Shown in pieces: positions 1 through 5,326 of a DNA stretch of 5,326 nucleotides (positions are counted from its first letter, which is position 1; each line of letters starts with the position of its first letter). Both the position numbers and the translations under genes were made by a program. The stretch spans positions 1-5,326 of the forward strand of contig JBCDEF010000191.1 in the NCBI GenBank assembly GCA_039179915.1, given 5' to 3'. Below the pieces are notes generated by a model, which worked only from the letters and a program-made list of their open reading frames with translations, did no database searches and was not told the DNA's origin. Origin of the DNA: JANQQZ01 sp039179915. GTDB taxonomy: Bacteria > Planctomycetota > Phycisphaerae > Phycisphaerales > UBA1924.

Positions 1-149
1 CCGAGACCGGCTTCGTGCTCAGCGAGATGGCCTGCCAGTGCGAGCACATGGCCGACCACATGGTCAACATCGCCGAGCAGGTGCTCTACGCCGTGACCGG
101 CACCATCGTCCGGCATTGCGACACCGGCTGGGTCGAGGTCAACCTGTAG
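1..149 (+). CDS. phoU: PhoU-family phosphate-signalling protein, C-terminal end only (5' partial)
   Basis: The reading frame that starts at base 3 is open from the window edge to a TAG stop at 147-149 and gives 48 residues. They contain CEHMADHMVNIAEQVLYAVTG followed by IVRH, which matches the last helix pair of PhoU (family pattern: ERI-DH--NIAE-V-YMV-G--VRH). The ExxxD metal-binding motif of PhoU repeats is visible as E14-D18 of the fragment. PhoU is a cytoplasmic helical protein that links the PstSCAB phosphate transporter to the PhoR/PhoB two-component system and keeps the Pho regulon off when phosphate is plentiful. The rest of the gene, and probably pst genes, would lie to the left of the window. 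The tail GWVEVNL after the VRH motif is slightly longer than in many family members. It ends 22 bases before the convergent gcvT stop. A PhoU-domain protein other than PhoU itself is possible because only the end is visible. Confidence 0.82.
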   Translation, partial: ETGFVLSEMACQCEHMADHMVNIAEQVLYAVTGTIVRHCDTGWVEVNL

Positions 150-152
150 CCC

Positions 153-176
153 GGAGCTCTAGCTTGGAGCTCTAGC
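153..176. repeat. 11-bp tandem direct repeat with hairpin potential between convergent phoU and gcvT
   Basis: GGAGCTCTAGC occurs at 153-163 and again at 166-176, separated by TT. The first copy is intergenic; the second includes the gcvT stop codon (172-174 on the minus strand). Because GAGCTC is self-complementary, the two copies (154-159 and 167-172) can also pair as a 6-bp stem with a 7-base loop. A weak shared terminator for the convergent phoU and gcvT transcripts is possible, but there is no T-tract on either strand, so the repeat may simply be a local slippage duplication. Confidence 0.6.
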
Positions 177-1326
177 CCGCGGCGACCGTGGTCGTCGGCT
201 TCGGCGCTTTGTAAAACGGCAGCGGAACGACCTCGGCGTCGAGCGTGGTCTTGCCCGTGTCGACGGTCAGTTTGGTGCCGGGCTCGGCAGACGCCGAAGC
301 AACGAGCGCCATCGCGATCGAGCAGGCCAGGGTCGGGCTCTTGCAGCCGCTGGTGACGGTGCCGACGGGAGAGCCGCCGCTGACCACCGCCATGCCCTGG
401 CGGGCGGTGCGGCCGCTGTCGATCTTGAGCCCGACAATCCGTTGCTCCGGGCCGCCGGCGTCGCGGGTCGCGATCAGGGCCCGCTGGCCGATGAACGCCT
501 CGCCGTCGTCGTCGGAGGCCTTGTCGAGGCTGATCGCGAAGTCCACGCCGCAGCCGAGGGCGTTGATCTCCTCGCCCAGCTCGTGGCCGTACAGCGGCAT
601 GCCGGCCTCCAGCCGCAGCGAGTCGCGCGCACCGAGCCCGGCGGGCTTGAGCAGCGCGTCGGCCGCGGTCGGGTCCACATCTTTCATCAGCAGCTTGAGC
701 GCCATCCCGGTCGCGCCGGCGGGCAGGATGACTTCCACCCCGTCCTCGCCCGTGTAGCCCGTGCGGCTGACGATCAGCTTGAGCACAAGCAGATTTTTGA
801 TCGCGAAGCGGTACCGCTTCAGGCCCGGGATCTCTTTGGAGACGCCCGAGATCAGATCCATGACCTTCGGGCCCTGGATCGCGACCATCGCGGTCGACTC
901 GGTCTGGTCGTCGAGCTTCAGCGAATAGCTGTGCGTGTCGATCAGCCCACGCAGGTGCTCGACGATCTTCTCGCGGTTCGAGGCGTTGACGACCATGAGG
1001 AACTCGTCGTCGTCCATGCGGTAGACGATCACGTCGTCCTTCACGCCGCCCTGCTCGTTGAGCACCAACGCATACCGGCACTGGCCGGGCTGCATGGTCG
1101 AGATCGTTCGGCTGCACGCCTTTTCGAGCAGTCGGCGGGCGTGGCGGCCCTGGAGCCGGAGCCGGCCCATGTGCGAGACATCGAAGATCCCGCCCGATCG
1201 GCGGACCTGGTTGTGCTCGTCGATGATCCCCGCGTAGCTCATCGGCATCGACCAGCCGGCGAAGTCGACCATTGTGCCGCCGTGCTCGGCGTGGAACTTG
1301 CTCAGCGGCGTCTGCTTGAGTGTCAC
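172..1326 (-). CDS. gcvT: Aminomethyltransferase, T-protein of the glycine cleavage system
   Basis: GcvT transfers the aminomethyl group carried on lipoylated H-protein to tetrahydrofolate, giving 5,10-methylene-tetrahydrofolate and ammonia in the cytoplasm. The 384-residue product is close to the usual 360-375 and colinear with the family. Visible blocks are QTPL near residues 5-8, DFAGWSMP (21-28), IFDVSHMG (47-54), GGVKDDVIVYR (93-103, with the conserved catalytic Asp region at 97-98), IQGP (150-153), RTGYTGEDGVEV (188-199), GLGARDSLRLEAGM (230-243) and the C-terminal VTSGCKSPTL (324-333). The RTGYTGEDG and GARDSLRLE blocks, and the absence of a KGCYxGQ motif, separate it from the related YgfZ iron-sulfur protein. 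The start is GTG at 1326-1324, with a clean GGAGG seven bases upstream. It lies 33 bases after panC in the same direction and is probably co-transcribed with it. gcvH and gcvP are not adjacent. Confidence 0.97.
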   Translation of the reverse strand: MTLKQTPLSKFHAEHGGTMVDFAGWSMPMSYAGIIDEHNQVRRSGGIFDVSHMGRLRLQGRHARRLLEKACSRTISTMQPGQCRYALVLNEQGGVKDDVIVYRMDDDEFLMVVNASNREKIVEHLRGLIDTHSYSLKLDDQTESTAMVAIQGPKVMDLISGVSKEIPGLKRYRFAIKNLLVLKLIVSRTGYTGEDGVEVILPAGATGMALKLLMKDVDPTAADALLKPAGLGARDSLRLEAGMPLYGHELGEEINALGCGVDFAISLDKASDDDGEAFIGQRALIATRDAGGPEQRIVGLKIDSGRTARQGMAVVSGGSPVGTVTSGCKSPTLACSIAMALVASASAEPGTKLTVDTGKTTLDAEVVPLPFYKAPKPTTTVAAG

Positions 1327-1333
1327 GGGGCTG

Positions 1334-1338
1334 CCTCC
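1334..1338 (-). promoter_or_regulatory. Shine-Dalgarno site of gcvT
   Basis: On the minus strand GGAGG is followed by seven bases (CAGCCCC) and then GTG. This site decides the unusual GTG start and shows that gcvT has its own ribosome entry site inside the presumed panC-gcvT transcript. Confidence 0.85.
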
Positions 1339-1359
1339 GGGTGGATCGTTCGGAAGAAC

Positions 1360-2205
1360 CTACGCGGACCAGGGGGCATTGTCGAGCAGCCGGACGCCCT
1401 CCAGCCGGCCCGCGGCCAAGATCCGCAGCGGCCGGGCGTCCTCGCCCGGCTCGGGCGTAAGCAGCGTCTGGGCGTCACGGACCGTCGCGTACTCGATCTC
1501 GATGCCCGCCCCGGTCATCTCGGACCGCAGGGCCCGCTCGGCCGCCTCGGGACCGGATTCGCGCTGCGCCGCCTCGATCCCCCGCCGCACCGCGGCCGCT
1601 CGCTGCCGAGCCGAGTCGGACAGGTGCGTGTTCCTGCTCGACATCGCCAGCCCGCCCGGCTCTCGGGCCGTCGGGCAGGGCACGATCCGCGTGTCTCGCC
1701 CTTGGGCCAGAGCCATCGCCGACACCACCCGGTACTGCTGCCAGTCCTTCTCGCCGAACACAGCCGCGATCGGCGCGAACAGATCCAGCAGCCGGCTGAC
1801 GACTCGGCACACGCCCGGGAAATGCCCCGGGCGAAAGCGGTCCTCTAGCCCCGGCAGCCGACCGACCGCGGGCACCTCGGGCTGCGGCGCTGCACCGGGT
1901 TCATCCGGCGGATAGACCTCGTCGACGGACGGGACAAATACCACCTCGACACCGGCGGCCAGCATTAGCTCCAGATCGCCCGCGAGCGGCCGGGGATAGG
2001 CAGCCAGGTCGCCCGGGTCGTTGAACTGGTCCGGGTTGACGAAGATCGACGCGGCTAGCACCGCGTCGTGCTCGTCTGCCAGGCGGCGGGCGGCCGCCAG
2101 CAGCTCGCCGTGCCCGCCGTGCAGGGCCCCCATCGTCGGCACCAGCACCGTCGGATCCACGCCGATCGCCTCACGAAGATCGTCTACGGTTGGCGCGACA
2201 TCCAT
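1360..2205 (-). CDS. panC: Pantothenate synthetase (pantoate--beta-alanine ligase)
   Basis: PanC joins D-pantoate and beta-alanine using ATP through a pantoyl-adenylate intermediate, the last step of pantothenate (vitamin B5) synthesis, in the cytoplasm. The 281-residue product has the family's usual length and all its hallmarks: VPTMGALHGGH (22-32, the HxGH nucleotidyl-transfer motif with H29 and H32), SIFVNPDQF (53-61, pantoate/beta-alanine pocket), YPRPLAGDL (70-78), FRPGHFPGVCRVV (124-136), VFGEKDWQQ (149-157, with the ATP-binding Lys at 153) and MSSRN (188-192). The reading frame is open for another 69 codons upstream to 2412, but that part is low-complexity Ser/Arg text overlapping the PilZ-like gene in another frame. 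The ATG at 2203-2205 gives the canonical N-terminus. No clear Shine-Dalgarno precedes this ATG, so translation may be coupled to the gene 31 bases upstream. gcvT follows after 33 bases. Confidence 0.97.
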   Translation of the reverse strand: MDVAPTVDDLREAIGVDPTVLVPTMGALHGGHGELLAAARRLADEHDAVLAASIFVNPDQFNDPGDLAAYPRPLAGDLELMLAAGVEVVFVPSVDEVYPPDEPGAAPQPEVPAVGRLPGLEDRFRPGHFPGVCRVVSRLLDLFAPIAAVFGEKDWQQYRVVSAMALAQGRDTRIVPCPTAREPGGLAMSSRNTHLSDSARQRAAAVRRGIEAAQRESGPEAAERALRSEMTGAGIEIEYATVRDAQTLLTPEPGEDARPLRILAAGRLEGVRLLDNAPWSA

Positions 2206-2236
2206 CGCACGAGCATGGACGCGGCGAGCCCCGAGG

Positions 2237-2581
2237 TCAAGCCTGCTTGCGCGTCTGGAACCACTCGCGGAGCGCGAGCTTGACCCGGTCGTCGCGGGCG
2301 GCGACCAGCGCGATCTCGATCGCGTACCGGCCGTCGGCGTCGTATTCGCAGAACTCGACCACGCCGTGCAGCACGCAGGGGCGATCGTCGACCAGATGGA
2401 CCGCGACGCCAACCTGCGCGCCGACGTAGCACATCCGGCGCGAGCTGACTCGGATATGCGACCGGCTGATGCTGACGCCGCGCACCGTCCACGCCGGGCT
2501 CGGGCGCGACCGCTCGCCGAGCTCGCACATGTCGAGATCGGCCGAAAACGTCCTGCGTTCTTGGACGACGCGCGTCAACAT
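2237..2581 (-). CDS. Small PilZ-like domain protein with degraded c-di-GMP motif
   Basis: The product is a 114-residue soluble protein with no signal peptide or membrane segment. Its layout resembles a single PilZ beta-barrel: an ERRTFSADL start (residues 8-16), a strand-turn RGVSISRSHIRV (34-45) at the place of the PilZ D/NxSxxG motif, then YVGAQVGVAVHL (52-63) and VLHGVVEFCEYDADGRYAIEIAL (ending near 91), which fits the G-V-x-C-x--DGRY-x-I-x-F end of PilZ domains. The c-di-GMP signature is incomplete: there is no second Arg for RxxxR, and the D/NxSxxG site reads SISRSH, with only the central Ser kept. It may therefore not bind c-di-GMP. I chose the ATG at 2581 because AAGGAG lies ten bases upstream; an ATG at 2611 adds ten residues (MSIAGRSRGP) but has only a weak AGGG. 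It heads the panC-gcvT set, 31 bases before panC. The PilZ assignment rests on pattern only, and another small beta-barrel is possible. Confidence 0.62.
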   Translation of the reverse strand: MLTRVVQERRTFSADLDMCELGERSRPSPAWTVRGVSISRSHIRVSSRRMCYVGAQVGVAVHLVDDRPCVLHGVVEFCEYDADGRYAIEIALVAARDDRVKLALREWFQTRKQA

Positions 2582-2591
2582 CGGTCCCCGG

Positions 2592-2597
2592 CTCCTT
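2592..2597 (-). promoter_or_regulatory. Shine-Dalgarno site favouring the internal start of the PilZ-like gene
   Basis: AAGGAG on the minus strand sits ten bases before the ATG at 2579-2581. The upstream in-frame ATG at 2609-2611 has only AGGG with four intervening bases. This is the reason for choosing the shorter protein. Confidence 0.5.
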
Positions 2598-2712
2598 CCG
2601 GCGATCGACATCGGGCCCTGCCGCCCGCCGGTTCAGACCGACACCCGCGGCGGGCAACGCGACCGAGAGCTCGGGGCCCCCAGCCCGGAGCCGCTCCCCA
2701 GCTTGCCAGGGC

Positions 2713-2718
2713 TACCGT
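2713..2718 (+). promoter_or_regulatory. Possible -10 element (TACCGT) for a leaderless transcript
   Basis: TACCGT fits the TANNNT form of a bacterial -10 box and ends five bases before the ATG at 2724. At that spacing transcription would begin at or next to the start codon, giving a leaderless mRNA. This would fit with the lack of a good Shine-Dalgarno upstream of 2724. No TTG-type -35 is seen at the proper distance. A six-base match in GC-rich DNA is weak evidence. Confidence 0.25.
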
Positions 2719-2723
2719 GCCGG

Positions 2724-3356
2724 ATGGGCAAGCCCGGCAAGATGAGCTGGATCGAACGCCTGCGGCGGACCGCGTCGGCGACCATCAATCCCCGGGACCC
2801 GTCTGCGGTTCTGGCGACCGCCGCCGTGGCCGGTCGGCGTCGGACCGCGGGCCTCCTGGCCGCCTCGATTCTCGGCCGGCCGGCGCCGAGCGGGATCCAG
2901 GACGCCCGGCCAAAATCACCCTCGCTGGACGACACCCTGCTCGCCGCGGCCGCCGGTTGCGGCCCCATCCCCGATCCCCCGTCTGCAGGCGGGCCCGCGC
3001 CGATGCTGCCGCGATCCCCGGACGATGTCATCGAGGTCTGGACCGAGACCGAGCTGTCGGCGGTGCACGCGGCGTGGGGCGTCGCGGGCTGGCGGGACGC
3101 GGCGGAGCGGTCCGCGATCTGGCTCGTCGATGAGATCCAGCCGGACAACGCGACCAACCTGCCCTGGGCGGTCCACGTCTTCGCGGACCTCGGCGAACGC
3201 GAGGGACGGGCCGACCTGACGATGTACGCCAACACGCTGCTGCACAACTGCATCGTCGGGAGCGGTCGGCCGGACGGGCTGAGCGCGCTGATCCTGCTCG
3301 ATGCGGCCGCACAGCTCGAACGATCCGGTTCGAGTGGGCCGGTTGATCTCAGATGA
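2724..3356 (+). CDS. Conserved-looking hypothetical protein with QPDNATN motif
   Basis: I do not recognise a named family for this 210-residue protein. It has three parts: a basic N-terminus (MGKPGKMSWIERLRR, 1-15) with an Ala-rich stretch to about 51; a Pro/Gly-rich linker (about 53-100); and a compact, probably helical C-terminal domain (101-200). The last contains LSAVHAAWGVAGW (111-123), IQPDNATNLPWAVHVF (138-153), TLLHNC (171-176) and GRPDGLSALILLDA (181-194). The composition of this half, with clustered Trp, Asn, His and Cys in an Ala/Arg-rich genome, looks like conserved coding sequence. I recall similar QPDNATN-x-PWA proteins of unknown function in planctomycetes but cannot verify it. 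The same frame is open back to 2469, but that region overlaps the PilZ-like gene, so ATG 2724 is preferred; ATG 2742 (MSWIERLRR) is the alternative. No export signal or transmembrane helix is evident. Divergent from the PilZ-panC-gcvT set; it ends seven bases before the convergent pyrG stop. Confidence 0.78.
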   Translation: MGKPGKMSWIERLRRTASATINPRDPSAVLATAAVAGRRRTAGLLAASILGRPAPSGIQDARPKSPSLDDTLLAAAAGCGPIPDPPSAGGPAPMLPRSPDDVIEVWTETELSAVHAAWGVAGWRDAAERSAIWLVDEIQPDNATNLPWAVHVFADLGEREGRADLTMYANTLLHNCIVGSGRPDGLSALILLDAAAQLERSGSSGPVDLR

Positions 3357-3363
3357 AAACGGT

Positions 3364-5286
3364 TTACGCGGAGTGCCCGGCTTCGGTGACCGGCTGCTCG
3401 GCCGCCGGGCGGTGCAGCCACCGCTCGGCGTGGCGGACGCAGTCCGGTCCGTGCCGGCGGGCCAGGGCCGCGGCGACCAAGCCAACGAAGGCCGGCTGCG
3501 GCAGCAGCGGGCGGCTGGTCAGCTCCGGGTGGTACTGCGCGGCCAGGAAGAACGGGTGCGTGGGCCGGTCGTCGCCCGGCTCCCGCGTCGCCGGCAGCTC
3601 GAGCACCTGCATGATCGGGTGCTCCGGGTGCCGGCCGCTGAGCACGAGCCCCGCGTTGGCCAGCCGGTCGATGTAGGCCGGGTCCACCTCGTAGCGGTGG
3701 CGGAAGCGTTCGCGGATCGAGGTCCCGCCGAACAGGTGGCTCGCGAGTGTGCCGGGCGTCAGCGCGACGTCTTGGGCACCGAGCCGCATCGAGCCGCCGA
3801 GCCCCTCGATCTCTTTCTGCTCGGGTAGTTCGCTGATCAGGAACCGCCCGCCCTCGGTCCGGTCCGCCGTGAACTCGGTGCTCGTCGCGTCGGTCAGGCC
3901 CATGACGTGCCGGGCAAACTCGATGACCGCGACCTGGAAGCCCAGGCAGATGCCCAGATAGGGCAGGCCCTGCTCGCGGCAATAGCGGACCGCCTCGATT
4001 TTGCCCTCGACGCCGCGGACGCCGAACCCGCCGGGGACGACCACGGCATCGAGCCCGCCGAGGATCTCCGCCGCGCTCTCGGGCGAGGCGATGTCGGTCG
4101 TCTCGATCCAGTGCTGGCGGATCTCCGCGGGCTGGTGGGCCGAGCAGTGCTCGAGCGACTTGTCGATCGAGGCATAAGCGTCCCGCAGCTCGGTGTACTT
4201 GCCCAGCACGCCGACCTCCAGCGGCTTGCGCTTCGTCGAGGTCAGCCCGACGATAAACGAGCGCCAACGGTCGCGGGCCGAGTCCTCGGCCGGGGCGTCG
4301 ACCTTGTCGTGCAGGTCGAGGATCGACAGGATCTCGCGGTCCAGGCCCTCGGCCCGCAGCTCGTCGGGGATCGTGTAGATGCTCGGGCGGTCGTGCATGC
4401 TGAAGACGCGGTGCAGCGGCACATTCGAGAACATCGCGATCTTCTGCCGTGCCGAGTCCTCGACCGGGTTACCGGCGCGGCACGCAATGATCTGCGGCTG
4501 GATGCCGGCCTCCATCAGCCGCTTGATGCCGAGCTGGGCGGCCTTGGACTTCTGCTCGCCGAGCGCCTTGGGCTCGATGACATAGGTCAGCGCGACGAAG
4601 CAGGCCGACCCGGGGCCCTCTTCGAACGCCAGCTCCCGGAGGGCCTCGATGTAGAAGCCGTTCTCGTAGTCGCCCGCGGTGCCGCCGACCTCGACAAAGA
4701 CGACATCGGCCGGGCCGTTGTCGCCGCCGGTGACTGCGAGCTGGCGGATCTTGCGTTTCACCTCGCCGGTCACGTGCGGGATCATCTGAACATCGCGGCC
4801 CAGATAGCTCCCCCGCCGCTCTCGGGCGAGCACATCGCTGAAGATCTGGCCGCTGGTGATGTAGTTGCGGCCGGACATGTTCTGGTCGAGCACCCGCTCG
4901 TAGGTGCCCAGGTCCATGTCGCACTCGGTCCCGTCGTCGAGGACGAAGACCTCGCCGTGGCGGTACGGGTTGAGGGTGCCGGCGTCGATGTTGAGGTAGC
5001 CCTCGAGCTTGATCGGCGCGACCGAGAGGCCCTTGTCTTTGAGGACCTTGGCCATGCTCGAGGCAAAGATCCCCTTGCCCAGCCCGGACATCACGGTGCC
5101 GATGACAACGACGAACTTGGTGCGGCCCTTCACGTAGCCATCGGGAACGGGCGAGTAGAACTCGGTCTGCACGCTGCTCGACGCGGCGGAGGCGAGCGAC
5201 GGGCTGCGGCTCTCGCCGTGTGCTGGCGGGCCCGCAGCGTGTTTCGGCTTGTTGGACCGGGGCCCCGCGGGCGGCGACGCGGCCAC
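3364..5286 (-). CDS. pyrG: CTP synthase (glutamine-hydrolysing), divergent form with N-terminal extension
   Basis: PyrG converts UTP, ATP and glutamine to CTP, the last step of de novo pyrimidine nucleotide synthesis, in the cytoplasm. From the GTG at 5286 the product is 640 residues, against about 545 for E. coli. The synthetase domain (about 57-325) has the P-loop SGLGKG (67-72, K71 = E. coli K18), K93 (= K40), CDMDLGTYER (122-131, D125 = D72), E199 (= E140) in VEVGGTAGDYE, and K282 (= K223). The glutamine amidotransferase domain (about 356-610) has VPGGFGVRGVEGK (417-429), nucleophile C447 in GICLG, and H586/E588 in QYHPELTSRP, so the triad is complete. Differences from the classical enzyme include VTGGVVSSLGKG to VIGTVMSGLGKG and KTKPTQ to KSKAAQ (246-251). 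Residues 1-53 are a Pro/Ala/Ser-rich extension. No stop codon occurs in frame between 5286 and the window edge, so translation may begin further right; GTG codons at 5172 and 5133 are shorter options. None has a strong Shine-Dalgarno. Confidence 0.95.
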   Translation of the reverse strand: MAASPPAGPRSNKPKHAAGPPAHGESRSPSLASAASSSVQTEFYSPVPDGYVKGRTKFVVVIGTVMSGLGKGIFASSMAKVLKDKGLSVAPIKLEGYLNIDAGTLNPYRHGEVFVLDDGTECDMDLGTYERVLDQNMSGRNYITSGQIFSDVLARERRGSYLGRDVQMIPHVTGEVKRKIRQLAVTGGDNGPADVVFVEVGGTAGDYENGFYIEALRELAFEEGPGSACFVALTYVIEPKALGEQKSKAAQLGIKRLMEAGIQPQIIACRAGNPVEDSARQKIAMFSNVPLHRVFSMHDRPSIYTIPDELRAEGLDREILSILDLHDKVDAPAEDSARDRWRSFIVGLTSTKRKPLEVGVLGKYTELRDAYASIDKSLEHCSAHQPAEIRQHWIETTDIASPESAAEILGGLDAVVVPGGFGVRGVEGKIEAVRYCREQGLPYLGICLGFQVAVIEFARHVMGLTDATSTEFTADRTEGGRFLISELPEQKEIEGLGGSMRLGAQDVALTPGTLASHLFGGTSIRERFRHRYEVDPAYIDRLANAGLVLSGRHPEHPIMQVLELPATREPGDDRPTHPFFLAAQYHPELTSRPLLPQPAFVGLVAAALARRHGPDCVRHAERWLHRPAAEQPVTEAGHSA

Positions 5287-5326
5287 GACCTGAACTTGGG
5301 GCGTGTCCGTGCGGCGTGTCGTGGGC

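Noticed and set aside
86..1117. 343-codon minus-strand open frame overlapping gcvT.
   Set aside because: It is a shifted reading of gcvT on the same strand, dominated by Arg, Gly and Asp runs, and it also runs into the phoU end. It is not a gene.
442..1848. Long open frame of 468 codons on the plus strand opposite gcvT and panC.
   Set aside because: It runs antisense through two genes with complete family motifs, spans both, and its product is Arg/Ala/Asp-rich text with no recognisable motif. It is a GC-bias shadow.
2206..2412. 69-codon in-frame upstream extension of panC.
   Set aside because: The added residues are Ser/Arg/Thr-rich, overlap the PilZ-like gene in another frame, and lie before the canonical PanC N-terminus. 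The ATG at 2205 gives the normal family length.
2469..2723. 85-codon in-frame upstream extension of the unknown plus-strand gene, back to an ATG at 2469.
   Set aside because: It would run antisense across the PilZ-like gene and adds Arg/Pro/Ser-rich text without a Shine-Dalgarno. Start 2724 fits the divergent layout better.
3321..3350. CCGGTT direct repeat and imperfect GATC-CGG hairpin near the end of the unknown gene.
   Set aside because: The pairing needs a three-base bulge, lies inside the coding region and has no T-run. Such matches are common in GC-rich DNA.
3364..3828. Plus-strand open frames (for example 3301-3828 and 3353-3676) opposite the end of pyrG.
   Set aside because: Both lie antisense to the conserved amidotransferase domain of pyrG and show no motif of their own.
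2633..4267. 544-codon minus-strand open frame covering part of pyrG and the unknown plus-strand gene.
   Set aside because: Its first half is pyrG in the wrong frame (Arg/Pro-rich) and its second half is the complement of the unknown gene. It shows no domain, and pyrG in the correct frame is unmistakable.
1..5326. Search for a defence, mobile or biosynthetic system.
   Set aside because: I see no transposase, integrase, toxin-antitoxin pair, nuclease or regularly spaced repeats. All but two small genes are recognisable housekeeping functions.

Overview
The window is GC-rich bacterial chromosome carrying housekeeping genes. GC-rich wobble positions, a PilZ-like protein, a divergent CTP synthase and a small protein with a QPDNATN-type motif together suggest a planctomycete of the Phycisphaerae type. 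That assignment is an inference from remembered protein style, not from a search. I see no mobile element, CRISPR array, rRNA or tRNA, and every stretch longer than about 120 bases is covered by a coding region.

Layout. Bases 1-149 (+) hold the last 48 codons of a PhoU-family protein that begins outside the window. It converges on a leftward three-gene set read in the order PilZ-like protein (2581-2237), panC (2205-1360) and gcvT (1326-172). The gaps in that set are only 31 and 33 bases, so it is probably one operon. A short non-coding stretch (about 2612-2723) separates it from a divergent rightward gene of unknown function (2724-3356). That gene converges, with only 7 bases between stop codons, on pyrG (3364-5286, minus strand). 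The pyrG reading frame stays open to the right edge, so its true start may lie beyond the window.

How the genes may work together. PanC makes pantothenate, the precursor of coenzyme A. GcvT is the tetrahydrofolate-dependent T-protein of the glycine cleavage system and makes 5,10-methylene-tetrahydrofolate. That cofactor is consumed by PanB, the first committed enzyme of the pantothenate branch, so the panC-gcvT pairing makes biochemical sense although panB, gcvH and gcvP are not here. PyrG makes CTP, which is also the nucleotide used by bacterial CoaBC in CoA synthesis, but it is on a separate transcript.

The points most worth a second look are the divergent nucleotide-binding motifs and long N-terminal extension of CTP synthase, the PilZ-like protein with a degraded c-di-GMP signature heading a metabolic operon, and the uncharacterised protein with a strongly conserved-looking C-terminal half. 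I found no convincing new multi-gene system.
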